From NCBI GenBank assembly GCA_947179155.2, contig OX359266.1:14088098-14152097 (forward strand): a stretch of 64,000 nt of DNA. The letters run 5' to 3'. Both the position numbers and the translations under genes were made by a program. The DNA is from Hedera helix. Taxonomy: Eukaryota; Streptophyta; Magnoliopsida; Apiales; Araliaceae. The notes beneath the pieces are model-generated. The model searched no databases. It worked only from the letters and a program-made list of their open reading frames with translations, and was not told the DNA's origin. Positions 24,349-34,636 of this stretch are shown piece after piece. How positions within the stretch are numbered: position 1 is the first letter of the stretch; the number at the start of each line of letters is the position of its first letter.

Positions 24349-26086
24349 TGTGATGACCTAGAAATTCAGAAGACTGATAAATATGATCTTAAGTGATTGA
24401 TGTGATTTGAGACTACAAAAATCCTTGGAAAATGAAGTAGAAGATAGCCATTTAGTAAAAAATTTAGGCTTTTGATAACTCGAACATGATTAAAGGTTAA
24501 GTTATAAATACCTAGCACTGATAAATCGATAGACAATGAATAAAAAAAATAAGAGTTCTATTGTGAAATGAAGACGTAGATGATTAATACCTGAATATAA
24601 TCAAGTAGTAATGAGCCATGGCAAGTTAAATAAGACTTGGACTAAGAAAGAGTCCTGCCACGGAGGAGATAAAACAGTATAGATAAAACAAGAGGTAATG
24701 CAATGCCTATAATAAGGTAACCTTTGAGATTGTTCGGATGAGCAGATGTTGTCAAGGTTTGGAAATGAACTAAACTTTAACAAAATGATGGTAGTAGTAA
24801 TTTTGAGGATTAAATCATTTTTAAGGATAAGCCTAAAACTTAATATGAGGAAAAGATGAATGCGTAGGAATGACGAAGCATTTAACTTAATACGAATATT
24901 AGGGTTAAAAGGAAAACATATGTTAGAAGTTTAAAACCTAGAATTGGTTGATGGTGTATACAATAAGGTATACACATAGTTAGGTATCTATACAGCGTAT
25001 AGGTACGGAAAACTCTATTCACAAATGTAGTGAGAAGACAGGAAGAATACGAAGGTAAAATAAACCGTTCACAAAGATGAACACAATACAAAAGAAATAA
25101 AGGATCTGATATTCGGTAATACCTATACAGTGATTAGAAGAGATCAATGAAGATTAACTCTTGTGATCAAATTAGTGTGCGAATTGTAGAGTAGAATACC
25201 TAAGGAACATAATTTTTCGGGTATACCTTAAAGACCTAAAAACAACTCATAAGAGTGATTGTAGATGATTGAAGGTTGAAATTATAACCTAAACTAATTG
25301 TTATGTGACTAAGAATACGTGTTAAGGCTTAATTAAAGGGGGGAAATCTCAAAAAATAAATGAAAAAAAACACTATTCCCGCAAAAAACGTCTTTACATT
25401 TTTCGAAATTTCACATTCTCAAATAACGCTTATATGACATGGCGAAGTGTATTTTCAAATAAAATATTTTCCCAAAAAATTTAGCAAAAATCGGTATTTA
25501 TGAATACAGAATAGATTTGAGGAAGAAACTTTCTGTAAATGGAAAGATTAGGAACTTTCCATAAATGGAAAGTTTCCATTAATAGAAAGTTTAGAATTAA
25601 CATGAGATGACCATTTTGCCCTAGAATATTTTGTAATGACTTTGATGTCCTAATAATCACCTAAAAATCATTTTTACCCTTGGTTGGTGAAGATTAATTA
25701 TAAGTTTGCCCTTGAGGGAGAAATTGGATGAAATTGGATTTAATTGGCCCAAACCCTAATTCACATTTTGTTTATGGCCAAATTTGTGTCGTTTGTGTTA
25801 GTTGGCCCAACTTAAATTAATTAGAGGTCCAATGTAAATTTGGAGAAGTCCAATAATAAAAAATTTCAAGCCCAATGATTTAATTATCAAGGCCCAAACC
25901 CTAGTCAAATGAATTAATTATGTTAGCCCAACCTTGAGTCTAATGGATTTAATTGTTAGGAGCCCTATAGGAATTAATTTAGTAGCCATTTGGATGTAAA
26001 ATGGGAGCCCAAACAAATTAATTGGAATAGACTAAGGCTTTATTTACTAGATGCCCAAACACTAGCCTAAACATGTGTGTGTTGGT
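24349..26086 (+). mobile_element. Nested solo LTR (A-like), left part, TSD TTATT
   Basis: Starts TGTGATGACCTAG right after TTATT (24344-24348). The other end, GGGCGTTACA at 34415, is followed by TTATT (34416-34420). The terminal sequences and the repeated GCCCAA blocks (25750-26060) match plus-oriented LTRs of the A family. It sits inside the family D solo LTR and is itself cut by the CACTA element at 26087. It contains no gene; open frames here are weak. Confidence 0.8.
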
Positions 26087-26360
26087 CACTACAAGAAAAG
26101 CGATTAGTTCCGACAGAATTAATTCTGACGAAAATAATTATGTCGTAATTAGTATTATATCGACGGAATATTCTGTCGAGTTTAATTTTCTCGAAAATAA
26201 CATAATTTCGACGGAATTCCGTCGAAAATACAGCACTCCGTTGGTGCCAAAGTTCCCGCGCTTGGGAATATAATATCGACGGAACAAATCTATATGGTCG
26301 ACGAAAATTCCGTCGGGAATAATATATTTTCGACGGAAGTTCCGTTGAAAATTAATTAAA
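26087..26360 (+). repeat. CACTA left terminus and subterminal repeats
   Basis: At least eight short copies of CGACGGAA or its complement TTCCGTCG lie in both orientations within 270 bp of the CACTA end. Such arrays are the binding sites for the element-encoded subterminal-binding protein in En/Spm. The function is inferred from the family; the repeats are seen directly. Confidence 0.85.
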
Positions 26361-26396
26361 AATCCTATTTCAGCGTCTTTTTCCCCCAGCCGCCTC

Positions 26397-26625
26397 CGGT
26401 TATTTCTCTCTCTCTCTCACCTCACTGTCGCTCTCTCTCTCTCTCACCTCTCATTTCCCGGCTCTCTCTCTCTCCCCTTCCCTTTGACCTCACGTCACCT
26501 CCGACCCACTTCTCCGTCCGTTTCTCCGTCCGTTGCCATAGCCTTTGCCGCCGTCCGTTTGGACCTCCGTCGTCGCCGCCACCGTCCGTTGCCATCTCCG
26601 ACCACACCTCACCGTTCGTAAGGTG
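26397..26625 (+). promoter_or_regulatory. CT-rich leader of CACTA element with possible splice donor
   Basis: (CT)n tracts and repeated CGTCCGTT motifs, much richer in GC than the surroundings. It ends at GTTCGTAAG followed by GTGTATAT, a plausible 5' splice site. In plant CACTA elements such a region is the promoter/5' UTR exon of the transposase transcript. No coding claim is made. Confidence 0.45.
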
Positions 26626-26819
26626 TATATATATTGTGAATTTAATTTGTATTCTGAAAATTAATATTTGTACGTGGATTTAATTTATGCAATTATAGCT
26701 ATTTCTTTTATGCTTATTTTGTGTAGTTGGTACATTAGCTATTTCCGACGGAATTTTCGGCGGAATTTTCGACGGAATTCTTCAATTGCAATATTTACTT
26801 AGTTTTGTACTAATAACAT

Positions 26820-27590
26820 AAAATGAAATGAACTAACATAAAAAAAAAAGATAAAAATAAATTACATTAAATAAAATAATTATAGTAAAGTAAAAAAATT
26901 AAATTACATTAAATAATATAGTATAATATACTATAATGCAAATTATCTATTTATTAATATAATAAAATAAAAATAAATAACATTAATTAAATATAATTAC
27001 ATAAAATTAAATTAAATATAAGATAATGAAATGAAATTAAGTTGCATTAAATATAATAAAAAATAAATTAAATTAAGTAAAATAAAATTAAATTGATATA
27101 ATTAAATTAAATTAAATTAATTTAATTTAAATTAAATATAATTAAAATAAATTAAATTAAGTCAAATAAAATAAAAGTAATATAATTTAATTAAAATAAA
27201 GTAAGTTAATTTAAATATAATTAAAATAAATTAAGCAAAATAAAATATAATTAAATAAAATTAAGTTAAATTAAATATACTTAAATAAATTAAATTCTTT
27301 AAAATAAAATAAAATAAAATTAATTTAATATAATTAAATAAAATAAAATTAAGTGAAGTTAAATATAATTCAAAAAAAATAAATTAAATTAAATTAAGTA
27401 AAATAAATTAAAATATAATAAAATTAATTTAATATACTTAAATTAAATTAAATTAAGTTAAATTAAACATAATTAAAATAAAATAAATGTAATATAATTA
27501 ACTTAAATTAAATAAAACTAAGTTAAATTAAATATAATTAAAATTAAGTAAATTAAGTAAAATAAAATAAAATAAAATTAATTTAACGTT
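26820..27590. repeat. AT-only low-complexity tract (AATTAAAT-type)
   Basis: About 770 bp made almost only of A and T in short AATTAAAT/AAATAAAAT words, inside the CACTA element between leader and transposase. It shows no frame and no clear fixed period. Confidence 0.85.
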
Positions 27591-27751
27591 ACTCGTTTGA
27601 CATTCACTCGTAATGGGTGAATATCGATTACTCTCAATTTAATCAAATCAATTGTACATGCAATTTGGTTAGGATTTTAAAAATTCAATTGCACTGTACG
27701 CAAAAAAATCGTCTAATAAATTTAATTCCTTCTAATCACTTGTGCATGTAC

Positions 27752-28027
27752 TTTGGTTAGGAGCTTAGAAACCCGTTTAACATTCACTCACTAGGAGTGA
27801 ATGTCGAATAGTCCCCTGTTTGTGACTGTTGCTAGATGTTATGTCTCTCACTTAGGTTTGTGCCAACAATTTGAGTACGTTTTATTTGTTTTGGTTAGGA
27901 GCTTAGAAACCCGTTTAACATCACTCACTAGGAGTGAATGTTGAATAGTCCCCTGTTTGGGACTGTTGCTAGATGTTATGTCTCTCACTTAGGTTTGTGC
28001 CAACAATTTGAGTACGTTTTATTTGTT
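27752..28027. repeat. 138-bp tandem duplication in CACTA element
   Basis: Two almost identical copies (27752-27889 and 27890-28027), each with GGTTAGGAGCTTAGAAACCC and a CACTCACTAGGAGTGAATG inverted motif. A degenerate third trace with a CATTCACTCGTAATGGGTGAAT motif lies near 27600. The high identity marks a recent duplication. Confidence 0.9.
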
Positions 28028-28313
28028 TTGGGGATTTTTCGCTGATATCTCTACATGTTCTCTGAGTGCATACTAAGCCTACGTTGACGTGGTCTATTTC
28101 GTGTACTTAGAGACTGTGGGGAGGTGCTGTTGAAATGTTTTTGAAACAGAAAAAACGTGCTCAAGGTGTTGGCACAAGTGAGGAGACGCATCTAGGAACG
28201 GGATAGAAGCCTGATCCGTATACTTAGAAGTTGAAGTCATGCATGAATCATGAATACACACATATACGCTAAGCACCCTGGTTAATATGATACATCGTAT
28301 TGTTCAGTTAAAT

Positions 28314-31300
28314 ATGTCAGACGACCGGAGCTGGATGTACCAAAGAATACCGGTTGATGGTAGAGGATTACTGCTTGAGTACCGTGATGGGGTGTCCAAA
28401 TTTTTGAATTTTGCCAATGAACATGCTGATAATTCAAACGGAAATATGAGATGCCCGTGTTTCAAATGTAAAAACCTAATTTGGAAGAAAGCCGACAACA
28501 TTAAGTATGACTTGTATTCGCGTGGGTTTGCAGATGGGTATTCTCTATGGATTCATCACAAAGAGTCAACTGAGTTCAGTGAAATAAGTGACAGTGTAGG
28601 CCAACCAATTCACGGGGATCGATACGATGATAGTTATGATGTCGTGGAGATGTTGGTTGATGCGTATGGCCCTATCAATATTGATTGGGGTGCAAATGAG
28701 CAGTCGTCAATAACTGGTCATCAAGAGCCAAAGGACACAGCAGCAGCCTTTTACAATATGCTATCTGAATCTGCTGTCCCATTGTATGATGGAAATGATA
28801 AGCACATCAGGCTATCTGCAGTGACGACGTTCTTACACTTCAAGAATGAGCATGGCTGTAATGAGAGAGGTTTCAATGAATTGCTTAGGCTTATCAGCGA
28901 GTTCTTACCAAAGGGTCACACTCTGTCCTCAAATTATTATGAAGTGAAAAAGATGGTAAATGGTCTGAATTTGGGGTATACAAAGATTAATGCTTGTGAG
29001 TAGGATTGCATGTTATATTATAGGGCTGACATAGATAAACTGCAATGTGACATTTGCAACCTGTCTCGTTACAAGACAACTAAACGTGGGGGGAAAACTA
29101 AGTGTGTGCCTAAAAAAATCTTAAGGTACTTTCCTCTTGCGTCGAGACTTCAGCGTCTATTCATGTCGACCCACACTGCTGCGCATATGACTTGGCATAA
29201 AATAAGGGACGTCGTGCCTGGTCAGTTGTCTCACCCCGCAGATGGAGATGAGTGGAAGAAGTTTGATGAAAATTTTCCTCAATTTGCTTAGGAAAGTAGG
29301 AATGTCAGGCTTGGCATGGTTACGGATGAGTTTTATCCATTTAATAATTTTAGTCAACCATACTCTGTGTGGGCAGTGATCATGGTAGCTTACAATCTTT
29401 CACCGTCAATGTTCATGAAGGATCCATATCTGTTCTTGACTTTACTCATACCAGGAAATAAAAGTCCCGCAAAGGACATAAACGTGTATCTCTGACCGTT
29501 AATCGATGAACTTAAGATGATGTGGGAGACGGGGGTGCAGACTTATGACAAATCGGAAAAGCAAAATTTTCTGATGAAGGCAGCATTGTTGTGGACTATC
29601 ACTGATTTTCTGGCACTTGAGATGATCAGTGGATGGTCGACTCGTGGGAAGTTGTCATGTCCAGTTTGTGTGGGGGATGTGCAAGGCACACATCTAAAAT
29701 ATGGGCGAAAAATTAGTTTCTTTGGTACAGCTCGTAGATTCTTGCCTGTTGATCACAGTTACAGAAAGATGTCTACACAGTTTAATAGAAAAACAGAGAA
29801 AAAGGGGGTTGTCGGTCGAATATCAGGTAGCGCGGTTTTCGGTTGGCTGACCGATCTGAAATTTCCACCACCAGGGAAGGAGCACAGTAAATATAGAGCA
29901 CTAGGTTACGACAAGGCTCATAACTGGACGCATTCGCCCATGTTCTTCGAGTTGCCGTACTGGAAGACGTTTTCAGTCCGTCACTGTATAGATGTAATGC
30001 ATACAGAAAAGAATGTATTTGAGAATTTGTTTTACACCGTGCTAGATACGAGTGGTAAAACAAAAGACAACGATAATGCACGGAAAGATCTTGAGGCACT
30101 TAACATATGGCCAGATTTGTGGTTTCGACCTAACAACTCAAAACCTAAAGTTCCATTCTGTTTAACCAAGCAATAAGGTGAAGACATCTACAAATGGATA
30201 AGTGCGTTGAAGCTCCCAGATGGATATGCTTCTAATATATGTCGTTGTAGTAAGGTTGAATAGTTGAAAATTACTGGGTTCAAAAGTCATAATTGTCATG
30301 TATTCATGCAGAAGTTGATGCCAATTGCATTTCGCTAGATGTTACCCAGAAAAATTGTAGACGCCTTAACCGAACTTTCAAATTTCTTTCGGGATCTATG
30401 TTCAACGGTTATAAGGTATACTGATGTGGAGCAGATGGAGAAAAATATAGTGCTGACAATTTGCAAGTTAGAAATGATATTTCCTCTGGGGGTTTTTGAC
30501 TCGATGGAGCATTTGTCTATTCATCTGCTATATGAACTTAAGCATGGAGGACCTGTGCAATATTGATGAAAGTATCCGTTTGAGAGGTATTATAGTCTAC
30601 ATTTCTTTTTTTATGATATTCATAACTCATATTAGTAATGTTTGTGAACTTAATTATTGTATTTTAGGTACATGCGTCGCTTAAAGCAGAAAGTAAAAAA
30701 TAAAGCTCGTGTAGAGGGCTCTACTGTTGAACGGTACGCGGAGGAAGAGCTTGTCAACTTCAGCTCATTCTATTTTGAGGATGTTGTCACAACGAAACAC
30801 AATCGTTTAAGTCGAAATGAGGTCGTCGGAGTCCAATCATGTGTTGATGAGTTAGCTGTATTTTCATATCCAGCTAAACCATTTGGCCATAAGACGATGA
30901 AGTACTTAAGCGAAAAAGATTTGAAACTTGTATCTACATATATGCTTCTAAATATGCCCGAAATATCGTCATACATAACGTATGTACATAGTATTTATAA
31001 AAATTTAATTTTTAAAAGCTTAGCCTACACTTAAATCGTGTCTACACTTAAATCGTGTTATAACGGTTTCAGTGCATTCGAAGACGAAACATGTGCTTTA
31101 AACCCAGGCTTAAATGCAGTACAGTTAGAATCATTCACGGCTACAAATTTTCAACAGTGGTTTAAGAGAAGGGTTGCAGAAGACAACAATAATGAGCATT
31201 TTAAAGATGTCATCGAAGGACCTTACAAATTGATTAGTTCATTTCCCGACTGTATCGTTAATGGGTATAGATTTAAGGTAGATGACATAAATGAACCGAC

Positions 31301-31900
31301 TTCAGTAAATTTTGGTATTGTCGTGTTGGGCAATTGTTACCAAGATTCGGAGTCCAGTTATTATGGACGTTTAAATGAAGTAATTACGCTCAATTATCCC
31401 AGGGGTAAAAAGATAGTTACATTTAAATGTCGCTGGTTTGATCCTGAGAAGGGTGTTAAAGTTGATCGTAACAGAATCGTCATAGTAAATATAAAGTCAA
31501 AGTTACATTCTGCTGACGTATTCGTATTAGTCAGTCAAGCGACTCAAGTGTATTACGCATCTAATGTCGTAAATTGTAAAAGCCCCTGGTATACAGTTGT
31601 CACAACAAAGACTCGTTCATTTGATGATACTAATATGTCTGGGACAAATGATCCATTGCAGGATGATGTTAGCAAATCCAGTCAGGTAGTCCTACATAAC
31701 GACGATGTGTTGGTAGATGTCATTGACGTACCCGATAATGACGAAGTCGAGGAAGACGTGGTTGACGATGACGATAATAACGATGACGAAATTGATAATG
31801 AAGAAGTCATGCCAGAATCCGAGGATAACTATGAAATTGATTCTGATGGGTTTGACGACGTATTAAATATAAACTTAAGAAGTATATTTTATGTAATTAA
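28314..31900 (+). pseudogene. TNP2-like CACTA transposase, decayed by in-frame stops
   Basis: The start is the ATG at 28314 (MSDDRSWMY), the usual start of TNP2-type proteins. Domains in order: transposase-associated domain with EYRDGVSKFLNFA and CPCFKCKN (to about 28500); TNP2 core with CMLYYRADIDKLQCDIC and AHMTW (29008-29200) and HNWTHSPMFFELPYW-HCIDVMHTEKNVFENL (29915-30030); DUF4218 (30340-30960); DUF4216 with YYGRLNEVITLNYP and CRWFDP (31290-31590); acidic tail (31710-31860). An 81-bp GT-AG intron (30587-30667) rejoins the frame at FERYMRRLK. In-frame stops lie at 29001, 29289, 29493, 30174, 30261, 30336, 30564 and 30567 with no frameshift. A second intron probably spans about 30982-31070. 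In an active element this protein would bind and cut the ends. Confidence 0.9.
30587..30667 (+). other. Intron of TNP2-like transposase
   Basis: The donor GTATTATAG follows GAGAG and the acceptor TATTTTAG precedes GTACATGCG. Splicing restores an Arg codon and the conserved FERY-MRRLK-VKNKARVEG reading. It is AT-rich, typical of plants. Confidence 0.75.
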
Positions 31901-31954
31901 ATTAATTAACTGCGTATTAATTGCATATTATTTTTGCATTTCAGTAGTATATTT

Positions 31955-32790
31955 ATGGCTAGGAATACTTGTAGAGGTCATTGCAGTGGTGGTCGTGCAA
32001 GATCCTCTGACAGTACCCAGGGCGGGTCATCATCGTCAGGTAGTAGGTTTTCTTAAATATTAATTTATTTTGCTTACTATTTGTAAGTTATGTTTTGGGA
32101 ATTGATTTATTAACTTTAATTATTCAATTTCACTTACAGATACTGCTCGCTGACGTCCCCGAGGGACGAACCTCGGGTTATTTGGCCGTCCGTTAGCCGT
32201 TGCGCATATTGTCCGCGTAGATGTCGACTCTGCGCAGTAAGTGTAAAATAGCATTATGTTAAATTGAATTAATTTATTTTATAAAACACATGTTATAACT
32301 TTGTGTTCTTTGTTTTGTATTGTAGTATTATGGATCCCGTGGCTAAGGCCACTTTACACGCCATATGTCTAACACACCTCCCCATTGGCTGCATGCAATT
32401 TACGCAGTACGCGCAGCATGATGCTTTCTTCATGGATACCGTGTTACGTGAATTTCACGTAAGTTATTTTAAATAATTTAAACTGTATACGTATATATTA
32501 CTTACACATTCCTCTTTTTTTCTAATAAGTTAGTTTTTTTTCTTAGATTTATTTTAGATATGAGGAGGGCATCTCTCAGGCAGCCGACGATGGTGTTATT
32601 ATTGCACATGTCACGAAGAACTACGCCGGCTGGTTGTACGAGATGAGACATAGGGCTGTCCGGGCAGTTGTAGACCAACCCGGGACTACTATTCGAGACC
32701 ATCAACTCGATATTATCTCAGATACAGCATGGGAGGTCATGTGTACTCATTGGGATGCTAACGACTTCAAAAAAAATCAGAACAAATGAA
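31955..32790 (+). pseudogene. Second CACTA ORF, plant transposase (Ptta/En-Spm-like), multi-exon
   Basis: The ATG at 31955 opens MARNTCRGHCSGGRARSSD, a Ser/Gly-rich N-terminus ending at a GT donor (32040). Further exon-like blocks lie at 32140-32238, about 32327-32459 (MDPVAKATLHAIC, ending at CAC before GTAAGT) and about 32547-32790. The last reads YEEGISQAADDGVIIAHVTK, then a WLYEMRHRAVRAVV segment, then AWEVMCTHWDANDFKK, close to the W-x-C-x2-W-x4-F signature of plant CACTA accessory transposases. The reading is lost around the run of A at 32770, and the expected SxxxKxNR tail is damaged. Exon borders are my estimate. Confidence 0.5.
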
Positions 32791-33526
32791 GAAAACAAAT
32801 AAGATATTAAAATTTTAGCTAGCTATAGAATTAATAAAAACAAATAAGATTATTACTACTACTAATTGAAACTAATTTAACTAAAAGAAATAAAACAACT
32901 AATAAAACATGAATGCTTGGATGATAGAATACGTTATAGTACTAGAATAAAAAGGAAAAGTGATCGACAATTAATATAATAAAAATTTATGGCTAAAGAA
33001 TTGCATGAATTAAAATAATAAAACAATAATTAATTAAGAAGAACTTTATTAATAATGAAAGGTTGCAATAAATTAACAATACTAATACTCCTTCCTTGTA
33101 ATCCGTGCATGAATGGAAGAAAAGAAAAACACTCTGACTACTTCTACTTTTACCGATCAACGAAAATCATATCACCAAAGCTACTGACTCCTACCGAAAA
33201 TAAAGAAGAAATAATAAGAACATAAAATATGACTCTTCTCTAAAACAAGACTCCTATTTATAGAGAAAATAAGTTGAACCCTAATCTAATTTGAAATAAC
33301 TTGGACTCTTCTTTCCTTTTTAAATTCAACTTCTACATGATAATCTTTCAACTCTTTATTGGAATCCAAATAAAAATCAACTTGAAAGCTTCTAGAACTC
33401 ATTTTCCAACTCAACTTCAATTATTTATCTATTTCTTGCAAAATAAAATAAAATGTATTAATTAAATAAAATAAACATATAAAATAATAAAAATGAAATT
33501 ATTAAAATGTATAATTATGTGTCTAT
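32791..33526 (-). mobile_element. Tat/Athila-type LTR, solo or truncated
   Basis: The minus strand starts TGATAGACACATAATTATAC at 33526, then runs through TTTTATTTTGCAAGAAATAG, comparable to the LTR start at 49902 with TTTTATTTTGTAG at the same depth. A CTATAAATAGGAG TATA box lies on the minus strand near 33250. The left border against the CACTA remnant is not sharp (ATAAG at about 32799 and again at 33527 could be a TSD). The A-like LTR resumes at 33527. Confidence 0.55.
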
Positions 33527-34415
33527 CAATAAGTTATCAGACAAGTTTTTTAGTGCTATGTGATGTTCTTACAAACCTGTTGCTATATATACAAATTGTT
33601 ATGTGTGCACTTATTGTATGTGCGAATTGATTTTAGATATGCCTTCGAACAGTCATATGATGTAAATAGTTGATATATAATTGATACTATGAAATTTACT
33701 ATGTTATATGAATTATATAACTTGTTAATAATGAGGTGCATCGTAAGCTTAAAGTAATTGAATAAATGCAAAGCATACGAAGCATAATGCCTATATAAAA
33801 TGCGAAGCATGGAGCATGAAACATGATTTAAATATGAACTACGTGTTATGTGATAACTGTTAGACTTGTTGAGCCGTCGTGCTCACTCTTGTTATAATCA
33901 AATATTTTCAGCGAGGTACGAGGAATTTGAAGATCCCGATAAACGTAAAGGAAATAATTAAAGTTATTTTGGGTTATAAAATATTGTTGTTACAATTGTT
34001 TATATCTCTTGATGTAATATGTTGGGATAATTACAGCTTTGTATTATTCTTGAATTAAGACCTTGTAAAAGTAGTAAAATGAAGTTATACATTAAGACGA
34101 GTGCTAGTAATTATAAACTCGGTTAGTTAAGAGGAGTCGGCAAATAGTCATAGTAACTTATTGTTGAAGTGTGAGCTTTTGTATACTCACAATAATTATA
34201 ATACACTAAGTCATGATTTATAAATGATCTGAGTTTGTAAAATCAGTGTAAAGATTTCGATTTTGAGGTAAAGTTTAAGAAAATATTATAAAAGTTTAAA
34301 TTTATTGAGTTTTTAGCAACATATTATTATATAATGTCGTGGTTAGTAAGAAGAAGGTTGTACATTAACGCACGAGGTCGCCTGCAGCCAGTACGGGGAT
34401 TCACAGGGCGTTACA
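33527..34415 (+). mobile_element. Nested solo LTR (A-like), right part
   Basis: Homologous to 59970-60715: CAGACAAGTTTTT, the CTTGTTGAGC-CGTCGT-GCTCACTCTTG hairpin near 33865, and the terminal GGGCGTTACA. It completes the LTR that begins at 24349. The two parts together are about 2.6 kb, shorter than the 3.2-4.3 kb of other copies, so the middle was lost around the CACTA insertion. Confidence 0.8.
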
Positions 34416-34420
34416 TTATT

Positions 34421-34631
34421 ACTATCATTTTTTATATCCAACAAATATTTTGTTGTGGAGTCAACCAATGATTAGTTGTTTCAGCGCCGTTGTACGAATC
34501 GAATATTCCCAAACAAATTATAATTTTCACATAACATCCTTAACCTTAACTTTTATCAAGATAACACCTTACTTTTTCATAATAATATAAAGAAAAATTA
34601 GATTTTATTTAATAAAAGGTAGGGTCTTACA
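34421..34631 (-). mobile_element. Solo LTR of family D, right part
   Basis: Begins in the block with CAACCAATGATTAGTT that matches 52688-52707 and ends GGTCTTACA (LTR start TGTAAGACC on the minus strand), followed by the AAAAA TSD at 34632-34636. It is the remainder of the LTR broken at 24348. Confidence 0.85.
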
Positions 34632-34636
34632 AAAAA

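Larger units (their letters stand above)
26087..32790 (+). mobile_element. CACTA (En/Spm) DNA transposon, right end lost
   Basis: The left terminus is CACTACAAGAAAAG (26087-26100), the canonical plant CACTA end, preceded by GGT as possible 3-bp target site. Subterminal CGACGGAAT/TTCCGTCG repeats follow to about 26360 and again at 26742-26780. Then come a CT-rich leader, an AT-rich low-complexity stretch, a tandem repeat, a TNP2-type transposase (28314-31900) and a second multi-exon transposase-like gene (31955-32790). The matching right terminus (TTTTCTTGTAGTG) is not found before 34631, and a Tat-type LTR follows directly. The right end was therefore deleted and the copy cannot move by itself. 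Confidence 0.9.

Noticed and set aside
31920..32061. Hydrophobic C-terminal extension of the TNP2-like frame, as a membrane segment
   Set aside because: It arises from reading through an intron-like AT-rich stretch and in the wrong frame over the next gene's first exon.
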